A stretch of 64,000 nt of DNA, from the NCBI RefSeq assembly GCF_038725785.1, contig NZ_CP109796.1, positions 1,984,001 through 2,048,000 of the forward strand. Reading direction: 5' to 3'. The notes under the pieces were generated by a model. That model ran no database searches and had not been told where the DNA came from. It saw only the letters and a list, made by a program, of their open reading frames with translations. Position numbers and translations under genes: made by a program. Position 1 is the first letter of the stretch, and the number at the start of each line of letters is the position of its first letter. Shown here in pieces: positions 40,301 to 49,022 of this stretch. The DNA comes from Termitidicoccus mucosus. GTDB taxonomy: Bacteria > Verrucomicrobiota > Verrucomicrobiia > Opitutales > Opitutaceae.

Positions 40301-41445
40301 CCGACGGCCGGCACTACCTCGACATCACCGCCATCGGCGACCCCGGCTCGCCGCGCGACGTGGACATCCCGCTCGTCACCTTTGCCGGCGGCGACGCGAC
40401 CTTCTCCTCCAACACCATCGTCTCCGAGGACGGCATGAACGCCTACGAGGCCCGCCAGAACGGCGGCAACGTGAACCTCGTCTTCGCCGGCAACAGCGCC
40501 TCCGCCGACGTCATCCTCGTCACCGCCGGCGCGCTCGGCATGGACTGGCACTACAGCCTCGACAGCCTGCGCATGCGCATGGGCGAGGTGCGCAGCGCCG
40601 TCTCCCCCACCGGCCTCATCGCCGGCAGCGGCGAGATGAAGGGGGCGATGGGCGACGTCTGGTTCCGCACCAGCGTCTATCGCGTGGAAATCGAACCGAA
40701 TGTCGTCGGCGCCGCCTTTGACCAGACCTCCTACGACATTTCCGCGGGCGTTGACCGCGCCTTTGCCCTGGGCAATGCCTCGCTGCTCGTCGGCGGCTTC
40801 GCCACCATGACCCGCTCAAGCCGCGACCACGCCGCCAACGACAGCAAGAGCGACTCCGACGGCATCGGCGGCGGCCTTTACGCCTCCTGGCTGGCCAAAA
40901 ACGGCTGGTATCTGGACGCCGTCGCGAAATACCACCGCTATGAAAACACCATCGACGCGAGCAACGACGACCGCCGCATCACGCGCGGCGACTACGCCAG
41001 CAGCGCCCTCGGCGGCTCCGTCGAGCTTGGCCGCCGCTTCGTAAAAAGACGCCTCTGGCTCGAACCCTCCGCGCAGGCCGCGCTCGCCTGGTTCGACAGC
41101 GGCGAATACACCGCCACCAGCACCACGGGCAGGTCCATGCGCATCCGCGTGGACGACTCCACCTCGCTGCAACTGCGCGGGCAGCTCCGCGCCGGCGCCG
41201 ACTTCGGACGCTGGCAGCCCTACGCGCGCGTCGCCGGGGTCAGCCACACGACGGACGGCGGCACGATCCACGTCACGCCCTACGAATACGAGCCCGATTT
41301 TTCCGGCTGGCGTTTCGAGGCCGGCGCCGGCGTGACGTTGATGGTGGACGAACGCACGATCATGTATCTTGATTATGAATACAACAAGGCCGACGGCTAC
41401 CGGCGCCCCTGGGCGGTGTGCATCGGCATCCGCCGCACCTGGTGA
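37384..41445 (+). CDS. Autotransporter with Pmp-like beta-helix passenger
   Basis: This 1,353-residue protein has a signal peptide (residues ~1-37, cleaved after PARAA). The passenger (~38-600) is homologous to both beta-helix modules of the protein upstream, sharing LNPGGAEHVTI, ANTGDINLALS and HGGAIYG. Autotransporter-associated repeats follow (~600-1040; AGKLSFANAGANTFENG). The last ~300 residues form an outer-membrane beta-barrel ending in an aromatic residue (RRTW). It has its own export barrel, whereas the upstream homologue carries a C-terminal sorting tail instead. It probably displays a surface adhesin or glycan binder. Confidence 0.85.
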   Translation: MTSKNKPCVRPSLRRPFAASLAGFALCFLTAAPPARAAEVTVSSGTTLRDQLNTLAGGGTVSFTGDGLNNPLQSVITLTSNLYVLNPGGAEHVTIMGRTGVGAFANTGDINLALSSITITRGEGSAIKSSAGTVNLMLAGNGMAELANNTASSHGGAIYGHTGITITGSQGSLRITGNNASGRAGALYAESGNIIIDTVVADTFLLANNTSPYSGGAIYAQGGTVAVSGTYGAIHMRGNVSRGGGGGALGANGTLVVNPSVSGEFLVTSNTAASGAAFYAALDMSITANGAAGIRIENNTATVDGGALWLGSVPHHITANSPAGIHFENNTAAGSGGAIFMNNGGAPLNLDAAQGDIVFQGNKHGAARTPNALYANSAGGNALNITGARDVLFLDPVHSNSADASSISKTGAGSVVFSGTSVWRGNAAVAAGALLVNNGALLDTAAAGRSLSLSPGAVLGTYATAGSGSIKADALALSGILYATGTSQLHLHGAATLNSATIRADVYPGNQSGRTVIHDTATFNGDGIIDLWSIAAASGTFTVFRYEAGVIPAGAFSGTLRYQGNIVGGAGAARVSGSVQLSADQKSVLVTLPGVVSNYVTWTGSTGASWDLTTENWRIGAIAATAAIGDHITFDDTADRQDVTIEGSRLDVSAMLVTGTLDYAFAGSGGVRASDSSIGGGIVAPGGPGIGKLVKDGAGKLSFANAGANTFENGIDWHAGVIAITSGSQLGVGAGAAINLLAAGGTLQASGTVASTLASDIVFAPGAVRSLTVENTGAALTLAGAISGNGGLVITGTGLTGLSGTSTFAGDVILLEGGALALAHDEALGQASNTLVLAGHARLVATGSFATSRGINLGAHDLDFSSATGGELVLAGAAGQLSGSGTIRLAGRLHAAAAGVLGAATNWDIAPGGLLALAGNQSVAGLRNNGAIQFRARGAVLTAASLAGSGTIGMEIDLNGGDANSRLVITGQADGRHYLDITAIGDPGSPRDVDIPLVTFAGGDATFSSNTIVSEDGMNAYEARQNGGNVNLVFAGNSASADVILVTAGALGMDWHYSLDSLRMRMGEVRSAVSPTGLIAGSGEMKGAMGDVWFRTSVYRVEIEPNVVGAAFDQTSYDISAGVDRAFALGNASLLVGGFATMTRSSRDHAANDSKSDSDGIGGGLYASWLAKNGWYLDAVAKYHRYENTIDASNDDRRITRGDYASSALGGSVELGRRFVKRRLWLEPSAQAALAWFDSGEYTATSTTGRSMRIRVDDSTSLQLRGQLRAGADFGRWQPYARVAGVSHTTDGGTIHVTPYEYEPDFSGWRFEAGAGVTLMVDERTIMYLDYEYNKADGYRRPWAVCIGIRRTW

Positions 41446-41474
41446 GCCGCGCCGTGCCAGTCCCATTTCCCACC

Positions 41475-44114
41475 ATGAAAGGCCGACCATTTTCACCCGC
41501 GTGTTTTCTCGCCGCCCTGCTCGCACTCTCGCCCGCTCTCCTGCGCGCGGACGACGAGGCGGGGCCGAACCTGCTCCCCAACCCAAGCTTCGAGGCGCCC
41601 GACTACGCCCCGTGGGGCTGGGACGATTCCTACTACGGCAAGCCGGAGGGCCGCGCAAAACTCGTCACCGACAACCCGCATTCGGGAAAACAAAGCGTGT
41701 GGAACGGCGAGGGGCATTTCACGCACAAGAAAATCCCCGTGCGCAAGGGCACCGCCGTCGAACTGCGCTTCTGGGCGCGCGGCGTGGTCAACACCGCGCC
41801 CGTCACCATCATCATGCGCCAGTGGGAGCCGACCGACCGCGTGATCTTCCGCACCGAGCAGGCGTTTGGCGAACAGTGGCAGGAGTATGTTTTCCGCGCG
41901 CTCATACCGGCGGACACCCCGGCCAACGCCAGCATCTATCTTGGTTTCTGGCTGCACGCGCCCGGCGGCTACTGGCTCGACGACATCTCCCTGCGCGAGT
42001 TGCCCGCCGCCGAGGGCGGCGAGCCCCCGTCCGTCAATCCCATCCGCAACCCCTCCTTCGAGGCCGGCACGGACGGCTGGACGGCGATGATCCGCAAACC
42101 CGAGTTCAACGACACCTGGGAGTGGCAGCAGGAAAGCGGCAACGCCTACCCCTCGCAGGATTCCAGGCTGCTCTCGATGACCGGGGAAAAACTGCCGCAC
42201 GGACGCCGCCACCTGTCCTTCGTGGTGCAGCCGGGCGGCCAGGCCTTGGTCACCAGCGCGTATTTCCAGGCCCGATACGGACGGAAAAGCAACCTCGTCT
42301 TCTGGTGCCGCACCGACGTGCCGCACTCGTTCTTCGCCGGGATCGCGGGCGGAAAAAACCAGGGCGTGTTCTTCGAGTCCGAGCGCCAATACACATCGAA
42401 CAAGTGGCAGAAACACACGGTGCCCGTCCTGCTCAAGCCCTCCATCGGCGGGCTGTATGTGGTCAAGCTCCAGATTACGCAGCCCGGCGTTTACCAGTTC
42501 GACGACTTTTCGCTGGTCGAGACCGGCCAGCCGGAGCCGGTGCTCCACCCGCCGTCGATGTCCGTGCAAGCCGCGCCCGAGGGTCCGGAGGGAAACATGT
42601 TCTCGCGCGGCGACAAAGCTGTGTTCCGCCTCGTCGTCACCGACGAGAAACCCCAAACCCAATGCTCCTACCGGTTGACCGTGGTGGACTGGCAGGACAG
42701 GCGCGTCTCGGGCGGACGCATCAATGTGACCACCGACGCCGACGGCACCGCGGGCATGGAGTTCGCCGCGCCCACATCGAAATACGGCGCGTTTCGCATA
42801 AAAGTGCGCAAGGCCGATGCGCCCGAGACGGACGTGGATGCCGAGCAGATCTACACCGTGCTCCCCGATCTGCCGCCGCCCGCCGAGCGTCCTGACTCGT
42901 TTTTCGGCAACCACGTTGACCTCACGCCCTACAACCTCGAAGTCGCCCGCCGCGCCGGCTTCCGCTGGCTGCGGCTCTACCCGCCCTTGCTCACCAAGTG
43001 GATGGTGCTCGAGCCCAAGCCCGGCCAGTGGCGTTTCAAGACCGGGGACCTCGAGCGCGCCAAGGCCGCCGGCTTCCAAATCCTCGGCAGCTTCGACACC
43101 GCGCCCGACTGGGCCGCCGACACTGATTCCAAGAGTCCCGTCAAAAACCGTTGGAACCGCGCCTACCCGCCCGCCGACATGGCCGCGTGGAAAAACTACG
43201 TCACCCGCGCCTTCGAGACTCTCTCGCCCTACATCAGCGCATGGGAACTCTGGAACGAGCCCGACGGCGGTTACATGCAGGTCAGGCCGAACCTGAAAAA
43301 AGACGATGTCATGCTCTCGCTGCTCGGCGCCACGCGCGAGGCGCTCGACGCCACCGGCAAACCCTACCTGCTGCTCGCGCCCGCCGTCTCCCGCATCGAG
43401 GCCGACCTCGCCTTCAAAATCCTGGAACGCGGCGGCGGCGCGAAGATGGACGCGCTCTCGTTTCATTATTACAATTTCACCTCCACCAGTCCCGAGTCCG
43501 GTTTCCTGAAACAAATGCTCGCGCGCTACCGCTCGCACAAAAACCACGCCGGCGAGCCGATGCCCCTCTGGCAATCCGAGGGAGGCGTTTACATCTCGGG
43601 AGGACATAGCTGGCTTGAAACCTACCGCATCCCGCCGTCGAGCTCGATGAAACCCGCACAAGGCGCCGCCTCGATGGTGCGCGCCGCGCTCTTTTTCAAG
43701 TCGGAGGGCGTGAAACGCTACATCGGCTTCGCCGCCCATGCCGTCGAGACGGGCCGCAACACGCAGACCGACGAATGCACCGGCTACACCGAGGTCACCG
43801 GCGTGCCCAGCCTTGGCGTCGCCGCGCACGCCGCGATGGTCGCGCTCACCGAAGACGCCGCGTCGCGCGGCTTCGAGACAAGGGAGATGGACGGCGGGCT
43901 GGTCTCCATCGCGCGCTTCGCACAGCCCGATGGCCGCGCCCTGGACGTCTATTGGTCGGCTGCGCCGCTGCCCTTTGCCCGCGCGGTCAACCTGCGCGAG
44001 GGTGACGAGGTGCTCGACCTGATGGGCAACCTTATCGCGTCCGACAAACTCGCGACCGCGACCATTGGCGAATTGCCCCTCTACATCCGCCGCGCGGCAG
44101 GCGCGGCGGAGTAA
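41475..44114 (+). CDS. Secreted clan GH-A glycoside hydrolase (GH39-like) with two N-terminal CBM-like domains
   Basis: This 879-residue protein has a signal peptide ending at LLRAD. Two galactose-binding-like CBM domains follow, each opening with a NPSFEA motif (near residues 35 and 193). The catalytic barrel (~475-880) has SAWELWNEPDGG with likely acid/base Glu595 and LWQSEGG with likely nucleophile Glu702. The overall style matches GH39/GH5-like retaining enzymes. A longer paralogue is encoded at 44,767-48,789 on the other strand. It starts 29 bp after the autotransporter gene, so co-transcription is likely. Substrate unknown; a beta-mannoside is suggested only by context. Confidence 0.75.
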   Translation: MKGRPFSPACFLAALLALSPALLRADDEAGPNLLPNPSFEAPDYAPWGWDDSYYGKPEGRAKLVTDNPHSGKQSVWNGEGHFTHKKIPVRKGTAVELRFWARGVVNTAPVTIIMRQWEPTDRVIFRTEQAFGEQWQEYVFRALIPADTPANASIYLGFWLHAPGGYWLDDISLRELPAAEGGEPPSVNPIRNPSFEAGTDGWTAMIRKPEFNDTWEWQQESGNAYPSQDSRLLSMTGEKLPHGRRHLSFVVQPGGQALVTSAYFQARYGRKSNLVFWCRTDVPHSFFAGIAGGKNQGVFFESERQYTSNKWQKHTVPVLLKPSIGGLYVVKLQITQPGVYQFDDFSLVETGQPEPVLHPPSMSVQAAPEGPEGNMFSRGDKAVFRLVVTDEKPQTQCSYRLTVVDWQDRRVSGGRINVTTDADGTAGMEFAAPTSKYGAFRIKVRKADAPETDVDAEQIYTVLPDLPPPAERPDSFFGNHVDLTPYNLEVARRAGFRWLRLYPPLLTKWMVLEPKPGQWRFKTGDLERAKAAGFQILGSFDTAPDWAADTDSKSPVKNRWNRAYPPADMAAWKNYVTRAFETLSPYISAWELWNEPDGGYMQVRPNLKKDDVMLSLLGATREALDATGKPYLLLAPAVSRIEADLAFKILERGGGAKMDALSFHYYNFTSTSPESGFLKQMLARYRSHKNHAGEPMPLWQSEGGVYISGGHSWLETYRIPPSSSMKPAQGAASMVRAALFFKSEGVKRYIGFAAHAVETGRNTQTDECTGYTEVTGVPSLGVAAHAAMVALTEDAASRGFETREMDGGLVSIARFAQPDGRALDVYWSAAPLPFARAVNLREGDEVLDLMGNLIASDKLATATIGELPLYIRRAAGAAE

Positions 44115-44766
44115 CGCCGGCATTCCAAGGGAGCGGGCGGCCTTTTGACAGACCTGTTCGCTAGCGCAAACGAAGTCGTTTTTTGGAGTGCGGCGACAGG
44201 GGGCGCCGCCCGGCGACGCCGTTTTTCCATGCGGGACAAGTTTGCGAATCACTCAAAGCGGCGCGCCGCTTCGCCCTGCCATCCCATAACGCGTATTCTT
44301 GGATATACGGCACGGGGATTTCGCATTCATCCGGTTTGCCGGCTTGCGCGGACCCGACGCCAGAGGGGTTCATGTATTTGATAATCGAATACGAAGGCAG
44401 CCTTCGCGGACCCGGGCAACCGTGGGCTGCAAGACTGAAGCCCGCCGGGCTTTCTTGGCGGCATGACACGGATTACCAGATATCATGGGATCGTGTCACC
44501 GCACTCCAATAAAATGATAATACCAATTCCCAATGATAATTGGACAAATGGAGGGCCGAGCTCCTGCGAAAGGATATTTTTCATCGGGAATTGGTATAAT
44601 ATAATGTTTTCATTTAACATTGGCGCGGCAACGTCCGGTAGGGCCAAAGTTGAGAGAAAATACTATAAATAGGTTTGGCAAAATGACGACATGGCGGCCA
44701 TCTCTTTCCATCGGCGGAGAGCCGGCTCCTTCGGGACGCCGGCATCACCCGCCGCTTGTTACCTGA
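44115..44766. other. 652-bp gap filled with repeat sequence, no gene seen
   Basis: This lies between two convergent glycosidase genes. It contains the pair AATACCAATTCCCAATGAT (44,519-44,537) and ATCGGGAATTGGTAT (44,584-44,598), which can form a hairpin. There is also a GTTGAGAGAAAATACTATA block (44,650-44,668) repeated at ~60,728, and GC-rich GGCGCCGCCCGGCGACGCCG. The base composition drops to AT-rich in the second half. It may include transcription terminators for both genes. No convincing coding frame. Confidence 0.7.
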
Positions 44767-47700
44767 TCACTTGCCACTTCTTCCACGGGTCTGTTTTGCG
44801 AGCAACGCGAGGGTGGCGAGCGCCGCCAGGAACCACGGCGAGGCCGCGCCTCCTCCGCCACCATTGTTTCCATCGTTATTGTCGCCGGGGGGGCTTGTCG
44901 TGCCGGTGTTGGTGCCGCTTGGGGCGACGGTGGTGAGGAGCAGGGGAGTCTCGGTGCTTCCGATGGCGGCGTCCGTGATGATGCGGACGGTCTTGTTGCC
45001 GGTGTCGGCCACATAGAGCGCGCCGTCCGGACCGGCGACGATGTCGCGGGGGGCGCTAAAGCGGGTGCTCGCGCCCGTGGGACCGTCGGCCGTGCCGGAT
45101 ATGCCCACGGCGCCCGCGAGCGTGCGCATGGCGCCGTCGACCGGGACGGAACGGATGACCGAGTTGCCGGTGTCCGCCACATGGACGACACCGTCCAGCC
45201 AGGCCACGCCGGACGGCGAGGCGTAGCCCGCGGCGGAGAGCACCGTCATGGCGAAACCCGAGCCGGGTTGCGCGCCGGGGGTGATTTTGCGAATGGCGTT
45301 GTTGCCGGTGTCGGCCACGTAGAGCGCGCCGTCGCCGCCCCAAGTGATGTCGAGCGGCGTGTCGAGGTGGCCGGCATCGGCGCCGGGCTCGTCGCGCCAG
45401 CCCGCGATGGTGGTGACGGCGCCGTCGGGCGTGATGGCGCGCACGGTGTGGCTTTTCGAGTCGGCGACAAAGAGGTGGCCGCTGTCGTCGATGGCGAGGC
45501 CGGCGGGCGACTTGAGGCGGGCGGCGGCACCGGCACCGTCAGCGGCGGCATCGGCGGCCGGGGCGCTTGCGTTGCCGGCGAGCGTGGTGACCTTGCCGGT
45601 GGAGATTTCGACGGCGCGAATGACGTTGTTGCCGGTGTCGGCCACATAGGCGGTGCCGGAGCGAATGGCGAGGCCGCCGGGTTGCCTGAAGCGCGCGGCG
45701 GTGCCGGTGGCGTCGAGCCAGCCGGCGGCGCCGCCGGGGTCGCCGGCGAGAACTGTCGCCAAGCCGGCGGGGTCGATGAGGTCGATGGTGTTTTGCGCGG
45801 TATTGGCGATGTAGATGGCGCCGGTGGCGTCCACGGCGAGGGCGCGGACGCCGGGCTGGTAGAGGCGCGAGACAATGATGGCGGCGACGTTGCCGGGCAC
45901 GGGCGGAAGCGTGCCAATGGTGGCGACGTAACGGAATTGCAGGCGGGCGAGATCGGGGGTGACGCCGGGCAGCGTGAGCGTGGCGCCGCCGTTGGTGATT
46001 TGGTGGGCGAATGGCGCGCTCGAGTCGATGGCGCGCCATTCGGCGCCGTCGTGGTATTCCCAATGAATCGTCGGGGCGGGCTCGCCGGCGGCGGGTGCGT
46101 TGAAGGTGATGGTGTCACCCTCGATGACGGTGGTGGTCGCGGGGAGGTTCACGGCGTTGTCGGACGCGCGCAGGATATAGAGCGGAAACTCGCCGATCAT
46201 GGCGGTGGTGGCGGGGACGGTGTTGCTCATCATGTCGCGAACCACGTCGCCGGCGCGGAGGGCGGTGACATCGGTGAGGGCGACCGGCTTGGTTGACCAA
46301 TACACATCAACGTCGCCGGAGGCTTTCGTGAAGTGGAGGACGGAGAGGATGGATTCGCCGACGGTTTTTGTCTCAAAGCCGTTGGCCGCGGGCGCGGCGT
46401 CCTCGGTGAGCGAGACCATGGCGGCGTGCGCGGCGAGGCCGGGGCCGGGAATGCCGGTGACATCGACGCAGGCCGAGGTGCCGTCGGCCTGGATGTCGCG
46501 CCCGGTTTCGCTGGCGGCGACGACATAGAGGAAGTGCCGGAGCACGCCGTTGGCCTTGAAAAAGAGGGCGGTGCGCACGATGGCGGCGGCGGCCTGCGGG
46601 GGTGTCATGGAACTGGAGGCGGGCATGCGGCTGGTGGCGAGCCAGCTTTGCCCGCCGGACAGCCAAGGGCCGCCCTCGGTGTGCCATAGCGGGAGGGATT
46701 GGCCGAAGCGGTTGGTGTGAGTCTGGTAGCGGGCGAGGAGTTCCAGTGCCTGTGCGGAGCCGGGAATGGCGCCGGCGGCGGCGGTGCTGTAGAAGTGGAA
46801 AGAGAAAGCGTCGAGTTTCGCGCCCGCGCCAGCGTCGAGAACCTGCCAGCCGAGTTGGGCGTTGATTTCGGAGACGGCGGGGCCGACCAGCGTGAACGGC
46901 CTGCCCGTGGCGGCGAGGGCCTCGTGGGTGGCATCGAGGAGCGTGCGGATGACAGCATCCTTTTGCTGGCCGGGCTTGACTTGGAGGTAGCCGCCATCGG
47001 GCTCATTCCAGAGTTCCCAGGCATCGACGTGGGGCGAGAATTCGGTGAAGGCGCGCGTGACGTAGGTTTTCCACTGGTTGATATCCGCCGGCGGATATGA
47101 GTTGCTCCAGCGGTTGGCGACCGCGCCGGGCGCGGTGTTGATGTCGGCGGCCCAGTCGGGCGCGGTGTCGAAGCTGCCGAGGATGCTGAAACCGGCGGAC
47201 TTGGCCGCGGCAAGCTCGGTGGTGTTGAAGCGCCACTGCCCTTGCGCCGGCTCGACTGCCATCCACTTGGTGGTCATCGGCGGGTAGAGTCGCAGCCAGC
47301 GGAAGCCGCCGCGGCGCGCGATTTCGAGGTTGTAAGGCGTGAGGTCGATGTGCGCCCCGAAAAATGAATCGGGCCGGCTGCCCGGCGCGTCGAGTTCGGG
47401 GAGCACGCTGTAGAGTTGCTCGGCCAGCACGGTCTCCGCGCCGGCTCGGCGGGCCTCGATGCGAAACGCGCCGAGGGTCGTGGTCTGCATGGTGAACGCG
47501 GATTCGCCGAGGCCGTCCGCTCCGATGGCGACGGACACGTTTTGCTCATCGATTTTGCGTCCGAGAAAATCCACCGCGGCGACTTGGAACGCCAGCGTCG
47601 AGGAGGGCTGCTCGCCGGCGGCGACGAGCTTGAACGCCGCCGTGTCGCCGGGCGCGTAAAGGTTGCCCGCGGGCGCGCCGGAGCCGGGCTGGATGGCATG

Positions 47701-48789
47701 CGCGGGCGGGTTGGCCACGGGGCTGGTCTGCGCGGTTTCCACGAACGCAAAATCGTCGAAGTCGAACCTGCCGCTGCCAAGCTGAATCCTGACCACATAG
47801 ACGCCGTCGGCGGCCGGCTTGAGCGTGAGCGGCACCGTGTATTTTTGCCAGATGGTGGACAGCACCAGCGGCTGCGACTGGAGCAGGATGTCGCTGTTTT
47901 TCCCGCCGGCCACGCCCGCCGTGAGCGAGCGGGCGGTGCTGCAACGCGCCCAGAAAGTGAGCGCCGCGGGATGCCCGTAGCGCGCCGGGAAGTAGGCGCT
48001 GGTCAGCCAGCCCCAATTGCCGGCCTTCACCTCGACGGACAGATGGCGTTTGCCGTGCGGGGCGTCCGCCGCCTCGATCGATTCAAGCTTCGCGCCGGGC
48101 TGCGAGGGATAGCCGTTGCCGGTCTCGCCCGTGCTCCAGCCGGTGCCGAATTCGGGCGTGCGGATCGACGCCGTCCAGCCGTCGGCGCCGGCCTCGAAAG
48201 ACTGGTTGCGGATGGGGTTGAGCGACGGCATCCCGCCTCCCTCGGCCGCCGGCAGCTCCGCGAGCGAGACATCATCAATCCAATATCTGCCCGGCGCGTG
48301 CAGCCAGAAGCCGAGATAGACCTGCGCCCCGGCGGCGAGGTCCGCCGGCAGCGAGGTGCGGAAAACATACTCGCGCCACTCCTCCGTGAAAATCATCTCC
48401 ATGCGCAAAAGGACGCGGTCGCCCGGGCTCGACTGCCGGAGCAGGATGGTGACCGGCACACCCTCGGTATCGCCGCGCGCCCAGAAACGCAGTTCCACCG
48501 AGGTGTCCGCGCGCACACCCAGGCTGCGATAGGCGACATGCCCCGCTCCGGCGCTCAGCGAGTATTGGCCGGAGCGGGGATTCTGCGGGTCGCGCACCGC
48601 GGCGTCGCCCGCGCCGCCGTAGTTCGCCGCGTCGTAAACCCACGGCGTGAGGGACTGCTCAAAGCCGGGGTTGGAGATGAGGTTGGCCGAGGTCTGTGCC
48701 TCGGTCCGCGCGGTGACAAGGATGGTGGCCGCCAGCGCCAGCAGCAGGCGAACGGCAGTGTGTGTGATGCGATCGGGGATTTTTTTCAT
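44767..48789 (-). CDS. Secreted GH39-like glycoside hydrolase with Ig-like domain, NHL propeller and sorting tail
   Basis: This 1,340-residue paralogue of the protein at 41,475 extends much further. Order: signal peptide (to ~TEAQT), two CBM-like domains, catalytic barrel with ELWNEPDGG (Glu596) and LWHTEGG (Glu705), an Ig-like segment (~865-960; EPAPTIHWEYHDG), then five or more NHL blades (VADTGNNVIR, VADSKSHTVR, VADTGNNAIR, VADTGNSVIR, VADTGNKTVR). It ends with a Gly-rich GGGGGAASP, hydrophobic helix and KQTRGR tail. That tail resembles the one on the giant protein, so both may be surface-sorted the same way. It is transcribed divergently from the TonB receptor. Confidence 0.75.
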   Translation of the reverse strand: MKKIPDRITHTAVRLLLALAATILVTARTEAQTSANLISNPGFEQSLTPWVYDAANYGGAGDAAVRDPQNPRSGQYSLSAGAGHVAYRSLGVRADTSVELRFWARGDTEGVPVTILLRQSSPGDRVLLRMEMIFTEEWREYVFRTSLPADLAAGAQVYLGFWLHAPGRYWIDDVSLAELPAAEGGGMPSLNPIRNQSFEAGADGWTASIRTPEFGTGWSTGETGNGYPSQPGAKLESIEAADAPHGKRHLSVEVKAGNWGWLTSAYFPARYGHPAALTFWARCSTARSLTAGVAGGKNSDILLQSQPLVLSTIWQKYTVPLTLKPAADGVYVVRIQLGSGRFDFDDFAFVETAQTSPVANPPAHAIQPGSGAPAGNLYAPGDTAAFKLVAAGEQPSSTLAFQVAAVDFLGRKIDEQNVSVAIGADGLGESAFTMQTTTLGAFRIEARRAGAETVLAEQLYSVLPELDAPGSRPDSFFGAHIDLTPYNLEIARRGGFRWLRLYPPMTTKWMAVEPAQGQWRFNTTELAAAKSAGFSILGSFDTAPDWAADINTAPGAVANRWSNSYPPADINQWKTYVTRAFTEFSPHVDAWELWNEPDGGYLQVKPGQQKDAVIRTLLDATHEALAATGRPFTLVGPAVSEINAQLGWQVLDAGAGAKLDAFSFHFYSTAAAGAIPGSAQALELLARYQTHTNRFGQSLPLWHTEGGPWLSGGQSWLATSRMPASSSMTPPQAAAAIVRTALFFKANGVLRHFLYVVAASETGRDIQADGTSACVDVTGIPGPGLAAHAAMVSLTEDAAPAANGFETKTVGESILSVLHFTKASGDVDVYWSTKPVALTDVTALRAGDVVRDMMSNTVPATTAMIGEFPLYILRASDNAVNLPATTTVIEGDTITFNAPAAGEPAPTIHWEYHDGAEWRAIDSSAPFAHQITNGGATLTLPGVTPDLARLQFRYVATIGTLPPVPGNVAAIIVSRLYQPGVRALAVDATGAIYIANTAQNTIDLIDPAGLATVLAGDPGGAAGWLDATGTAARFRQPGGLAIRSGTAYVADTGNNVIRAVEISTGKVTTLAGNASAPAADAAADGAGAAARLKSPAGLAIDDSGHLFVADSKSHTVRAITPDGAVTTIAGWRDEPGADAGHLDTPLDITWGGDGALYVADTGNNAIRKITPGAQPGSGFAMTVLSAAGYASPSGVAWLDGVVHVADTGNSVIRSVPVDGAMRTLAGAVGISGTADGPTGASTRFSAPRDIVAGPDGALYVADTGNKTVRIITDAAIGSTETPLLLTTVAPSGTNTGTTSPPGDNNDGNNGGGGGAASPWFLAALATLALLAKQTRGRSGK

Positions 48790-48853
48790 GATGGGAACAG
48801 GGTGATGAGGGTTGTCGCGCCGGGCGGCATGACACGACGCCGGCCTGTCCTGG

Positions 48854-48880
48854 GCAACGCCGCGGGTGCTGAAACGTTAA
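48854..48880 (-). promoter_or_regulatory. LacI-type operator plus TTGC element for the - strand glycosidase
   Basis: Read on the - strand, TTAACGTTTCAG occupies 48,880-48,869, then 11 bp, then TTGC at 48,857-48,854. The start codon is 79 bp beyond the operator. Confidence 0.65.
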
Positions 48881-48898
48881 CCCATTCGATGCTTCTGT

Positions 48899-48925
48899 TT
48901 AACGCTTCAGCGCGGTGCGGCTTGC
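48899..48925 (+). promoter_or_regulatory. LacI-type operator plus TTGC element for the TonB receptor gene
   Basis: TTAACGCTTCAG lies at 48,899-48,910, then 11 bp, then TTGC at 48,922. It is back-to-back with the - strand site, 18 bp apart, in a 233-bp divergent promoter region. Confidence 0.65.
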
Positions 48926-49022
48926 CCCCGCCGCCCGCATCGCGGATGAAAACGCGCGCCGAAAGCGGCCCGTAGCCATCCCCACCGAGATTCCCGCAAC
49001 CTCAACCACAAAACCTCCGCCC

